NCBI GenBank assembly: GCA_943324575.2
Contig: CALPMD020000007.1
Location: 1 to 14,676 of the forward strand
Length of the DNA: 14,676 nt
Reading direction: 5' to 3'
Origin: Akkermansia muciniphila
Lineage (GTDB): Bacteria; Verrucomicrobiota; Verrucomicrobiia; Verrucomicrobiales; Akkermansiaceae
Both the position numbers and the translations under genes were made by a program. A model generated the notes under the pieces. It ran no database searches. It had not been told where the DNA came from and saw nothing but the letters and a program-made list of their open reading frames with translations. Below are positions 1 through 7,252 of the stretch, in pieces (the first letter of the stretch is position 1; the number at the start of each line of letters is the position of its first letter).

Positions 1-1
1 C

Positions 2-508
2 GACGAAGTCGCGGTGGGTCGCTTCCGTGAGGATCTGTATTACCGGCTCAATGTGGTCGAGATCAAGATTCCAGCGCTGCGCGACCGCTTGGAAGACATC
101 CCGCTGCTGGCTGAGTTTTTCCTTCAGCGCACCACCCGTAAGAACGGGATGGCGCGGATTCGGATTTCTGCGGAGGCGGTTGCCGCGCTGCAGACTCACA
201 GTTGGCCGGGAAATGTACGCGAACTGGAAAACACCATCGCCCGTGCCTGTGCGCTGGCCTCGTCGACCATTCTGCTGCCTGCCGATCTTCCGTTGGCATC
301 CTCGCCCCGCAAGTCGCCGGCTGCGTTTGCGGCGGCTATTGACCAATTGATCAACGCTGCCCCGACGGGCGTTAGACTGCTGGATTGGCTGAGTGGCGAG
401 GTATCCGGAAGGATCCTGGAACGTGCCGGAGGGGATCTCAAAGAAGCATCCAATGCCATGAATCTGCCGATCACGGATCTGCGTAAACTGCTTTCCCAGA
501 AAGTGTGA
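2..508 (+). CDS. Sigma-54-dependent transcriptional activator, C-terminal part (5' truncated)
   Basis: This is the tail of an NtrC-family activator that uses ATP hydrolysis to open sigma-54 promoter complexes. The reading frame is already open at base 2, so the gene begins outside the window and the receiver or other sensor domain and the Walker motifs are not visible. Seen directly are the [14 protein letters not shown] block with the arginine-finger region of the AAA+ domain, the following [11 protein letters not shown] segment, and [12 protein letters not shown], the sensor II signature. The last 35 or so residues form a Fis-type helix-turn-helix ([18 protein letters not shown], then TDLRKLL). 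Its turn has Asn-Leu-Pro where Fis-type proteins usually have Leu-Gly-Ile, so it is somewhat degenerate. I found no convincing GG-N10-GC sigma-54 promoter in the intergenic regions here, so its targets are unknown. The family assignment is firm; the signal it senses cannot be told. Confidence 0.93.
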   Translation, partial: DEVAVGRFREDLYYRLNVVEIKIPALRDRLEDIPLLAEFFLQRTTRKNGMARIRISAEAVAALQTHSWPGNVRELENTIARACALASSTILLPADLPLASSPRKSPAAFAAAIDQLINAAPTGVRLLDWLSGEVSGRILERAGGDLKEASNAMNLPITDLRKLLSQKV

Positions 509-587
509 GGCGGATTTCTGACGGCGTTTATTTTCGATCATCGGGGCTGGCAATCGACCATTTCTCCTCCTAGTCTTCGCCAGTGCA

Positions 588-3167
588 ATGAAGTTGTGGC
601 CACTTTATACCGTCCTGCTGCTTGTCCAGCAGTCTGTCCTGCTGGGACAGGGAGTAGCGACGCTATCGCGGCGGGGTGAGGACGCACTGGCGGCAGGTCT
701 TTGGGAAATCGCGGAATTGCGGTTCAAAGATTGCTTGGCGGATCCATCGCTCAATGCGGAGGAGAAATCGAAGGCGGCCCTGCGCCTTGTTGAAGCCATG
801 ATCCGCGGCGGCAATCCTGCGGAAGCTCTTGACTGGTTGGGGCAGTCTTGGGTCGCTAAAACCCCTGAAACGCTGTTTTGGAAGGCCCAAGCACTTGCCG
901 GTCAACACCGTCTCAGCGAGGCGCTTGCCGTTTTTTCCGAGCTGCTGGCCAATCCGACCGCGCCCTACCGCCGAGAGGCTGGATTGACCCGGGCGGGCTT
1001 AGAATTGTCGCTCGGCCAACCTGAAGCGGCACTCGAATCGCTGGATAGGCTGCTGCTTGAATCCCCCGATTCGGGTCTGGCCAAAGTGCAACTCTACCAA
1101 GTTGAGATCTTACTCGATCTCCAGCGCGTGGTGGATGCGCGCAGGGCGATGCCTCTCAAGGAGTCCGTTGCGGCGGAGGATCTGCCTCTGGCGGCGCTGC
1201 TTGAGGCACAACTGCTGCTTCGTGAAGGGCGCACTGCGGATGCGGAAGCGGCCTTCCAAGTGCTGGTTAATCATCCCCAAGGACAATCCATCCGCCACTT
1301 TCACGCGGCAGAAATCGGACTTGCCGATTCCATTCAAGCCCGTGGGCAGACGGATGTGGCGGTGAATTCGCTGCTCACCTTTCTGCAAGATCACCCCGAT
1401 TCACCTCTTCTAGAGTCGATCTTTCGTCGACTCCTCGCGTGGTTGCCAGAGAAGCCAAGTGCCAGCGATCCGATTCTGGATCGCACGGCGGGGTGGATCC
1501 TCCCACCCGTGGCAGTGCCAATCGGCCTGATTGCAACGACCTCTTCCGACTCGGGGGCCGTTGCGGCTTGGCCTAGCCGCAGCAATTCTAACGAGCTGAG
1601 CAAGCTTCACCTGTTCTCGCTCTATACGCGTGCCGTTGGGCTTTATCGGATGGCGACCCCGGATTCAAGAGTGGAGGCACTGCGTTTGTTTAAGCGTCTT
1701 CGTCTCGAGTATCCCGATCACACGCTTGCGATTCGCTCGCTCTATCAGCAGGCACGCTGGCTTCTTGATGCCGGCTCTGTCGATCAGGCATTTACGATTC
1801 TCGACATGCTTCGAAGCAGTTCTCAATCGCCGCAATTGAGAGGGGAAGCCGCGTTTATCGAAGCGCGGGCCGCGAGCACGAATGGCGATCCGAAGCAAGC
1901 GATCCAGCTTTTCGATGAGGCGGCAGCCATGCTGGCAGGTCCCGAATCGAGAGCGGCTAAGCTGCAAGCGGCGATTGCCCGGCTACGCAGTGGCGAGTTT
2001 CAGACCGTGAAGCTCATCCAACCCAACGGTCAAAAATTCAACCAAGAGCTGGAGGCGGACATCGAACTGGAGCAGGCGCTGGCTACAACCGCACCTGCAG
2101 CGGCAAAGCAAGCGCTCAAGGAATTTTTCTCACGGTTTCCAGATCATCCGCGGGCGCCGGAGGCGCGGCTTGCGGCGGCAGAAGCAGCACTTTCGGATGC
2201 TACGCCCGATCTTGAGTTTGCTCACTCGCAGCTGGAATTCCTAGCTGGCTCGCCCGAAAGGTCGGCTGGCCTGAGTGCCGCTCGGATTGCCTTGGCTAAA
2301 CTTCGCATCGCCGATTTGTCCAACGATCCAACCCAGACGATCAGCGTCGCGCAATCGATCATCGGCTCGTTCCCCGAGAGCCCTGCCGCCGCCGAGGCGG
2401 AGTTGACCTTGGGACGCAATCTCTTTCAAACCGGCAGCTACAATGCCGCGCGGCTCGTTCTTGGAAAGCTCGCCGCGAGCGAAACCAATCCCGCCCGCTC
2501 CCAGACGGCATGGCTGCTGGCTGCACGAGCGGCCGCTCTCGGCGCAACCCCTCAATCCAAGGAGGAGGCGCTGGTTCTTTTTGATAAAGCCATCAGCGCC
2601 AAGGGGCCTGTTAGCTCTCTGGCGATCCTTGAGAAAGCCCGGCATTTGATCGACCTCTATCGCCTTGAGGAAGCCTCGGCATTTCTGCGCAAATGGACGG
2701 TGACGATTGCCGAAAACGACCCCCTCCAACTGCCCGCAGGCTTGCTATTGGCGGAGGCACTCTATGCGCAAGGCAGCACCCGCGCTGAATCGCTTGTGGA
2801 AGCCCTTGCGGTTTACGACAAGCTACTCGTTCAAGCCGCTAAACAGCCGGCATTGTTGAACCGACTCCAATACCTGCGAGGCTCGACGCTTGAGCAGTTG
2901 CCCGATGAGAAGGATCCGACCCAGAAACGTGACAAACAGGCGTTCCAAGCCTATCACTCGGTGCTGGAGACGGCCACGCGTCCTGCGGAGTGGGAATACT
3001 TTGAGCGCTGCGGGTTTCGGGCGCTGGCTCTGCTGGAAAAATCAGAACGCTGGCCCGTCGCCATCTCTCTCGCCAAAAAGATTGCATCCTTCAACGGCCC
3101 GCGTGCGGATGAGGCTGCTGCTCGCGCCAGCCAGCTCCAGCTCAAGCACATGATCTGGGAAGACTGA
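588..3167 (+). CDS. Large exported TPR-repeat protein
   Basis: An 859-residue protein with a hydrophobic N-terminus (about residues 4-20) that looks like a Sec signal peptide ending near LLGQG, so it probably acts in the periplasm or at the outer membrane. The rest is almost entirely alpha-helical and Ala/Leu/Glu-rich, with helix pairs of the tetratricopeptide type. Examples lie at about residues 30-53, 64-86, 96-122 and 130-160, and later units begin with FPDH, YPDH or FPES at about 374, 517 and 594. That 'FP(D/E)(H/S)P..A..A' pattern is typical of BamD/YbgF-like and other cell-envelope TPR proteins. TPR arrays bind partner proteins; no catalytic motif is visible. The ATG is placed just before the signal peptide, but no Shine-Dalgarno sequence precedes it. 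It lies 79 bases after the sigma-54 activator and 22 bases before dapB, so co-transcription is possible. The specific role is unknown. Confidence 0.88.
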   Translation: MKLWPLYTVLLLVQQSVLLGQGVATLSRRGEDALAAGLWEIAELRFKDCLADPSLNAEEKSKAALRLVEAMIRGGNPAEALDWLGQSWVAKTPETLFWKAQALAGQHRLSEALAVFSELLANPTAPYRREAGLTRAGLELSLGQPEAALESLDRLLLESPDSGLAKVQLYQVEILLDLQRVVDARRAMPLKESVAAEDLPLAALLEAQLLLREGRTADAEAAFQVLVNHPQGQSIRHFHAAEIGLADSIQARGQTDVAVNSLLTFLQDHPDSPLLESIFRRLLAWLPEKPSASDPILDRTAGWILPPVAVPIGLIATTSSDSGAVAAWPSRSNSNELSKLHLFSLYTRAVGLYRMATPDSRVEALRLFKRLRLEYPDHTLAIRSLYQQARWLLDAGSVDQAFTILDMLRSSSQSPQLRGEAAFIEARAASTNGDPKQAIQLFDEAAAMLAGPESRAAKLQAAIARLRSGEFQTVKLIQPNGQKFNQELEADIELEQALATTAPAAAKQALKEFFSRFPDHPRAPEARLAAAEAALSDATPDLEFAHSQLEFLAGSPERSAGLSAARIALAKLRIADLSNDPTQTISVAQSIIGSFPESPAAAEAELTLGRNLFQTGSYNAARLVLGKLAASETNPARSQTAWLLAARAAALGATPQSKEEALVLFDKAISAKGPVSSLAILEKARHLIDLYRLEEASAFLRKWTVTIAENDPLQLPAGLLLAEALYAQGSTRAESLVEALAVYDKLLVQAAKQPALLNRLQYLRGSTLEQLPDEKDPTQKRDKQAFQAYHSVLETATRPAEWEYFERCGFRALALLEKSERWPVAISLAKKIASFNGPRADEAAARASQLQLKHMIWED

Positions 3168-3189
3168 GCACCAACTTTACTAACACTCT

Positions 3190-3924
3190 ATGTCATCACT
3201 TCTCATCACTGGAAAATCTGGCCGCATGGGCCAGGCCGTCATCGAAGCTGCCGCTCAGGCGAAGGTCGCTGTTGCCGCGACTCACGACGCGGGGGAGGAT
3301 CTTGATCTCGCGATTTCCAAGGCAACTTGCGCGATCGATTTCACGATTCATTCGTTCACCAAATCGCTGGTGGATGCCGCGCTGAAGCATGGCACCAGTC
3401 TGGTGATCGGCACCACCGGCCATACAGATGCGGAGCGCGAGGTGATTTATCAGGCCGCTAAATCGATCCGTATCGTTTACGCCGCGAATTACTCGGTCGG
3501 CGTGAATACTCTCTTCTGGTTGACACGTCAGGCGGCCCGCGTTCTGACCCAAGACCGCTTCGACATTGAAGTGACCGAGATGCATCATAAGCACAAGATC
3601 GACGCTCCCTCTGGCACCGCCCGCCGTCTTCTTGAAATCCTCAATGAAGAGACCGGCACTTCCTATCAGGACGACGTTGCTCATGGCCGCTTTGGCAATA
3701 TCGGGCCGCGCAAGCCACGCGAAATCGGGATGCACACGCTCCGCGGTGGCGACGTGGTGGGGGATCATACGGTGCTTTTTGCAGCCGATGGCGAGCGTGT
3801 CGAATTGACCCACAAGGCGTCCTCGCGACTCACCTTCGCTGCGGGGGCTGTCCGCGCCGCGAGCTGGTTGGCCGATCAACCGGTGGGGCTTTATGATATG
3901 CAAGACGTTTTGGGTCTGAAATAG
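3190..3924 (+). CDS. dapB: 4-hydroxy-tetrahydrodipicolinate reductase
   Basis: DapB reduces 4-hydroxy-tetrahydrodipicolinate with NAD(P)H, a cytoplasmic step toward meso-diaminopimelate (peptidoglycan) and lysine. The 244-residue product has the nucleotide-binding loop GKSGRMG (residues 8-14), the GTTGHT strand (74-79), and the hallmark EMHHKHKIDAPSGTA (130-144). In that hallmark His132 and Lys136 match the catalytic His159 and Lys163 of the E. coli enzyme, and DAPSGT is the substrate-binding loop. RGGDVVGDHTV (185-195) is also conserved. It is about 30 residues shorter than E. coli DapB (273), mainly in the Rossmann part between residues 30 and 50, as in some other bacterial lineages. All key residues are present, so it should be active. 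No other dap gene is in the window. It follows the TPR gene by 22 bases; the next gene's ATG is 51 bases downstream. Confidence 0.97.
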   Translation: MSSLLITGKSGRMGQAVIEAAAQAKVAVAATHDAGEDLDLAISKATCAIDFTIHSFTKSLVDAALKHGTSLVIGTTGHTDAEREVIYQAAKSIRIVYAANYSVGVNTLFWLTRQAARVLTQDRFDIEVTEMHHKHKIDAPSGTARRLLEILNEETGTSYQDDVAHGRFGNIGPRKPREIGMHTLRGGDVVGDHTVLFAADGERVELTHKASSRLTFAAGAVRAASWLADQPVGLYDMQDVLGLK

Positions 3925-3975
3925 GCCGTGATCGAAGCTAACCGAGGCTGTTCATTTTCCGGAATTTTCACACCT

Positions 3976-5502
3976 ATGCGCCCTTTCCTGCTGTTTTCCC
4001 TGCTGTTGCTTTTACCCAGCTGTGAGCCGCGTAAGTCGGAAACCGGGAAAAAACCCGCGGCCCCAGCCAGTGACCAGAAATCCGCCGTCTTGGCTGACGT
4101 CAAGCGGTCGGTCGTCAGGATCAATTCGACCCAACAGTCCTGGAGCCCGCACCAGCCATGGGAAAAGAATCCACCTAACCAGCGCCGCGCCCTTGCTGCG
4201 ATTATCGGTCCGCAGCGGGTTCTGACCACTGCCGAGATGGTGGCGGATTCGACTTACCTCGAGTTTGAATCCACTGATGGCACCCACCTAGCCCAGGCGA
4301 AAGTGATCACGGTGGACTATGAGGCGAACCTTGCACTGCTGGGTCCGGCATCTGAAGCGGAAGGAAACCTGATCTTTGATCACACGATTCCACTGCAACT
4401 CACGGAGGCTCCGAAAATCGGGCAGGCCTTGGACGTGCTGCAGATCGAAGACAACGGCCAAGCGCTTCTTTCTGCGGGGATATTGCAAAGCATCGATGTC
4501 TCCTCAAACTTTCTGCCCGGTCACAGCTTCCTTACTTACAGCGTCAAGGTATCGCTCCAAAGTGCGACCAGCAGCTTTTCGCTGCCTGTCCTGTCGGAAG
4601 GAAAGTTTGCGGGGGTGCTCATTAGCTACAACGCCAAGGATCAAATCTGCGATGTGGCATCCACCGATATAATTTCCCGCTTTCTTCAGGCAAGTGCCAA
4701 CGGGGATTACAAGGGATTCCCGAGTCTTGGCATCGCCATCGCACGTACCGAAGACCCATCCTTCCGCCAATGGCTCAAGCTTACCGATCAAGACGGGGGA
4801 ATCTACATCCGTTCCATCCGCAAAGGAACCGCCGCTGATCTTGCGGGTGTCAAAGTGGGTGACGTCCTGTTAGCCATTGATGGCCACACCATCGATCGCC
4901 GTGGTTACTATCAGCACCCGAACTACGACCGCTTGTTCTGGGGTCATTTGATCCGTGGCGAGAAATTCACGGGTGATGTCGTCACGCTTTCGCTGTTGCG
5001 GGATGGGAATCCGATAGAAATTAAGGCCACACTCACCCGCGAGGAGGAAAGTACTCGGCTCGTGCCCGCCTACCAATTTGGCAGGGCTCCGAACTTCCTC
5101 ATCAAAGGCGGCTTGGTGTTTCAAGAGCTGTCCCGCCCGCTCTTGGAATCATTCGGTAAAAACTGGGAAACCCAAGCACCGCTCAACTTTCTCGATGCCG
5201 TGGAAAATCCTGAAAATTATGAGGGCAAGGTGGACCGAATCATTTTCCTCAGTGGAGTCATCCCGACACCTGCCACGGTCGGCTATGAAAGTTTGCGAAA
5301 CCTCGTAGTTCGCAAGGTCAACGGTAAGGATATCAAAAACATGAAAGGCCTAATCGAGGCATTTAAAGGCAATCTTGAGGAACTCCACTCTATCGAGTTT
5401 GCGGATGAAAACCTGGCCATTTATTTGAACGATTCGGTTTCAAGCGCCGTGGATCAACAGCTTCTACAGCGCGGTATTTCCCGCCTTTCTCGCGCGGAAT
5501 AA
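3976..5502 (+). CDS. Deg9/HtrA-like PDZ lipoprotein with degenerate protease triad
   Basis: A 508-residue protein. An upstream in-frame GTG at 3928 is possible, but the ATG at 3976 puts a clean lipoprotein signal peptide at the N-terminus (hydrophobic stretch, then LLLPSC with Cys16), so I chose it. Residues about 36-240 resemble a trypsin-like Deg/HtrA domain. PDZ1 lies at about 250-355 (SLGIAIA, then GTAADLAGVKVGDVLLAIDG). The C-terminal region (about 365-508) resembles the second PDZ (PDZ_3) of Deg9/DegP2-type proteins, with VGYESLRNLVVRKVNGKDIKN and a closing RGISRLSRAE. By eye, the usual TAAH is TTAEM (Glu87 for His), D-L-A-L is N-L-A-L (Asn118 for Asp), and the G-N-S-G-G-P site is SSFSLP (Phe201 for Ser). 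It is therefore probably a non-catalytic, membrane-anchored chaperone or peptide-binding protein. The fold is confident; loss of activity is inferred from visual alignment. Confidence 0.85.
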   Translation: MRPFLLFSLLLLLPSCEPRKSETGKKPAAPASDQKSAVLADVKRSVVRINSTQQSWSPHQPWEKNPPNQRRALAAIIGPQRVLTTAEMVADSTYLEFESTDGTHLAQAKVITVDYEANLALLGPASEAEGNLIFDHTIPLQLTEAPKIGQALDVLQIEDNGQALLSAGILQSIDVSSNFLPGHSFLTYSVKVSLQSATSSFSLPVLSEGKFAGVLISYNAKDQICDVASTDIISRFLQASANGDYKGFPSLGIAIARTEDPSFRQWLKLTDQDGGIYIRSIRKGTAADLAGVKVGDVLLAIDGHTIDRRGYYQHPNYDRLFWGHLIRGEKFTGDVVTLSLLRDGNPIEIKATLTREEESTRLVPAYQFGRAPNFLIKGGLVFQELSRPLLESFGKNWETQAPLNFLDAVENPENYEGKVDRIIFLSGVIPTPATVGYESLRNLVVRKVNGKDIKNMKGLIEAFKGNLEELHSIEFADENLAIYLNDSVSSAVDQQLLQRGISRLSRAE

Positions 5503-5591
5503 GGGGTTAGACGAAATTGTAGCCCGTTGATTGATAAAACTGGCGAAGTGGAAATAAACGCGTAGCTTCATGGTTGGTATCCCCCCAAACC

Positions 5592-5897
5592 ATGAAAAAC
5601 GAAGTCTATTCAATCTCTGAATCCTACCAGCAAATTCTCGATGATTCGCCGGATCCTCTGAAGGTCAAAGTATTCCTCCTCGATCAAGACAATCTGCCCA
5701 TGGCGCGTGGGATGGCCGTATTGCCATTGCTGCTTGGCGTGGGTGTTTTTTGGCCCAGTTGCCCCATGCCGGATGCGGAGCGCTTAGCCCAGGCAAAATG
5801 TTTTTCCCTTCCTGGTGGTGAAACTTTGAAATTGAGCAGTCTTTCCCTTTGTCCCGGCAGTCCTCCTCACTACCGCTTTTGGGTCAATCCTCTCTGA
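5592..5897 (+). CDS. Small protein of unknown function
   Basis: A 101-residue open frame starting at an ATG; a TTG 18 bases upstream is in frame but less likely. I do not recognise the family. The N-terminal half is acidic and polar (DDSPDP). The middle has a short hydrophobic run (residues about 43-58, AVLPLLLGVGVFW), too short and Pro-rich to be a confident membrane helix. The C-terminal half contains three Cys residues and strand-like segments (GGETLKLSSLSLCPGSPP, ending RFWVNPL). It has no signal peptide and no Shine-Dalgarno sequence. It stands alone between the Deg9-like gene (gap 89 bases) and the liv operon, on the same strand. Its in-frame composition looks protein-like and no longer ORF overlaps it, but a chance ORF of this size cannot be excluded. 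Confidence 0.5.
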   Translation: MKNEVYSISESYQQILDDSPDPLKVKVFLLDQDNLPMARGMAVLPLLLGVGVFWPSCPMPDAERLAQAKCFSLPGGETLKLSSLSLCPGSPPHYRFWVNPL

Positions 5898-5913
5898 GAG
5901 GGCCTTGTTTCCT
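5895..5913. repeat. Direct repeat, left copy
   Basis: TGAGAGGGCCTTGTTTCCT. It matches the copy at 6002-6020 in 17 of 19 bases, 107 bases apart. This copy begins at the stop codon of the small ORF. The two copies bracket the inverted repeat at 5919-5986. Confidence 0.65.
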
Positions 5914-5918
5914 GAATG

Positions 5919-5986
5919 CCGGAGTCAGCCAAAGCACGCTCTCGCCGCGCTGCTTTCGGGTGCTAAGGGGGGCTTTCGCTGTCCGG
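5919..5986. other. Imperfect inverted repeat / potential structured leader upstream of livK
   Basis: The left arm (5919-5935) pairs with the right arm (5972-5986). CCGGA pairs with TCCGG, CAGC with GCTG, and AAAGC with GCTTT, giving 14 base pairs broken by a two-base GT bulge and one C-C mismatch. The apical 36 bases contain a second GCTTTCG (5952-5958), the same word found in the right arm at 5972-5978. AAAGC could therefore pair with either copy, giving alternative structures. No T-run follows, so this is not an intrinsic terminator. It could be an RNA leader element of the liv operon, a protein-binding site, or a small palindromic repeat element. Confidence 0.5.
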
Positions 5987-6001
5987 TAAAATTCTGTTGC
6001 A

Positions 6002-6020
6002 TGAGAGGGCCTCGTTTCTT
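6002..6020. repeat. Direct repeat, right copy
   Basis: TGAGAGGGCCTCGTTTCTT, the partner of the copy at 5895-5913 (17 of 19 bases identical). It lies 33 bases upstream of the preferred livK start. Confidence 0.65.
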
Positions 6021-6053
6021 ACCTTTTTGGCTCTGTTAACTGATAATTATTCA

Positions 6054-7196
6054 ATGAAACCGTCCCTACTTCTGCATGCCGTGTTTGCTTCTGCTCTTGG
6101 TCTGATTGGGCTGACGTCTTGTAAATCCAGCTCAGGAGATACGTTAAAAGTCGGTGAGTTTGCCTCGCTCACGGGGAAGGAAGCGACTTTCGGTACTTCC
6201 TCGCATGAGGGAACCTTGCTTGCCATCGAGCAGGTGAATGCGGCCGGTGGGGTGCTTGGAAAAAAACTCGAATTGTTAACGGAAGACGATCAGACCAAGG
6301 CGGGTGAGCCAGCGAATGCGGTCAACAAGCTCATTTCCAAGGACGGTGTTGTCGCCATCCTCGGCGAGGTCGCATCCAGTCGCTCGCTCGAAGCGGCCCC
6401 GATCTGCCAGCAAAACCAGATCCCGATGATTTCGCCAGCCTCGACGAACCCCTCGGTCACCAAGGAAGGAGATTATATTTTTCGTGTTTGCTTTACTGAC
6501 ACCTTTCAAGGTGCGGCCCTCGCTAACTTTGCCAGCGGAACTCTGAAGGCCAAAAAAGTGGCGATACTGACCGACGTGAAGAGTGACTACAGCAAGGGTT
6601 TAGCTAAGAACTTCAAAACAAGGTTTGCCACCAATGGTGGTCAGGTTGGTATCGAACTGGATTTCAACGGAGGCGATAAGGATTTTAAAGGCCAGTTGAC
6701 CGCCATCAAGAGCGATGTGCCGGATGCGATTTTCCTTCCTGGCTACTATAATGATGTGGCGCTGATCTGCATCCAAGCCAAGCAATTGGGGATGAATATA
6801 CCAATCTTTGGTGGCGATGGCTGGGAAAGCGAAAGCCTGCTAACCATTGGCAAGGATGCCATGGAGGGTCACTATTTCTCCACGCATTGCTCGCCCGAGC
6901 AAGGGACTCCGGAAATGGTCAGCTTTGTGGAATCCTACAAGAAGCGTTTCAACGGTAAGACTCCCGACGCGTTGGCGGTGCTGGGTTATGACTCGGCCAT
7001 GGTTTTGGTCGATGCGATGAAACGTGCTAACAGTAGCGAGTCTTCTGCACTGCGTAAGGCGATTGCTGCCACGAAGGACTTTGCGGGTGCGAGTGGCAAG
7101 ATCACCCTTAATAGCGAGCGCGATGCACTCAAGGCTTTGGTTTTCATCCAAATTAAGGATGGGAAGTTCACCTACAACGCCACGGTGAATCCTTGA
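6054..7196 (+). CDS. livK: Branched-chain amino-acid-type ABC transporter substrate-binding lipoprotein
   Basis: This is the periplasmic receptor of the importer encoded by the next four genes; it captures the substrate and delivers it to the LivHM channel. The 380-residue product starts with a lipoprotein signal peptide: MKPSLLL, a hydrophobic core, then LTSC with Cys23. A TTG 19 codons upstream would put a polar tail in front of the signal peptide, so the ATG at 6054 is preferred. The mature part matches the Peripla_BP_6 family: LKVGEFASLTG at the first strand, TFGTSSHEGTLLAIEQVNAAGGVLG, and the ligand-site segment MISPASTNP. Later come GYYNDVALICIQAKQLG and LGYDSAMVLVDAM. The family covers receptors for Leu/Ile/Val, other amino acids, urea and short amides, so the exact ligand is not certain. 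It is anchored by lipid rather than free in the periplasm. livH follows after 56 bases. Confidence 0.92.
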   Translation: MKPSLLLHAVFASALGLIGLTSCKSSSGDTLKVGEFASLTGKEATFGTSSHEGTLLAIEQVNAAGGVLGKKLELLTEDDQTKAGEPANAVNKLISKDGVVAILGEVASSRSLEAAPICQQNQIPMISPASTNPSVTKEGDYIFRVCFTDTFQGAALANFASGTLKAKKVAILTDVKSDYSKGLAKNFKTRFATNGGQVGIELDFNGGDKDFKGQLTAIKSDVPDAIFLPGYYNDVALICIQAKQLGMNIPIFGGDGWESESLLTIGKDAMEGHYFSTHCSPEQGTPEMVSFVESYKKRFNGKTPDALAVLGYDSAMVLVDAMKRANSSESSALRKAIAATKDFAGASGKITLNSERDALKALVFIQIKDGKFTYNATVNP

Positions 7197-7252
7197 AGAC
7201 GCGCACTGAATTTGGCCGTTTTTTATCCACCACCCTTGACCCTCGTTAGCCG

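Noticed and set aside
2241..2729. A 162-codon open frame antisense to the TPR gene.
   Set aside because: It is a shadow of the TPR coding frame, with arginine- and glycine-rich low-complexity content and no family match.
3196..3903. A 235-codon open frame antisense to dapB.
   Set aside because: It lies entirely opposite a gene with clear family motifs, its product shows no recognisable domain, and long antisense frames are common in GC-rich coding DNA.
3928..3975. GTG at 3928 as the start of the Deg9-like gene.
   Set aside because: It would add 16 polar residues ahead of a clean lipoprotein signal peptide; the ATG at 3976 fits better.
5531..5558. Possible promoter TTGATA, 16 bases, AATAAA upstream of the small ORF.
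   Set aside because: The -35 match is fair but the -10 is weak, and such matches occur by chance in AT-richer gaps.
5572..5591. Short hairpin GGTTGG/CCAAACC just before the small ORF start.
   Set aside because: Only six pairs with a bulge; too short to distinguish from chance.
5980..6000. Sigma-54 promoter (GG...GC) upstream of livK, prompted by the activator gene at the left edge.
   Set aside because: The GG and GC are 12 bases apart instead of 10, so it does not fit the -24/-12 rule.
6042..6047. GATAAT as a -10 box for livK.
   Set aside because: It would put the transcript start almost on the ATG and has no good -35; a leaderless mRNA is possible but unsupported.
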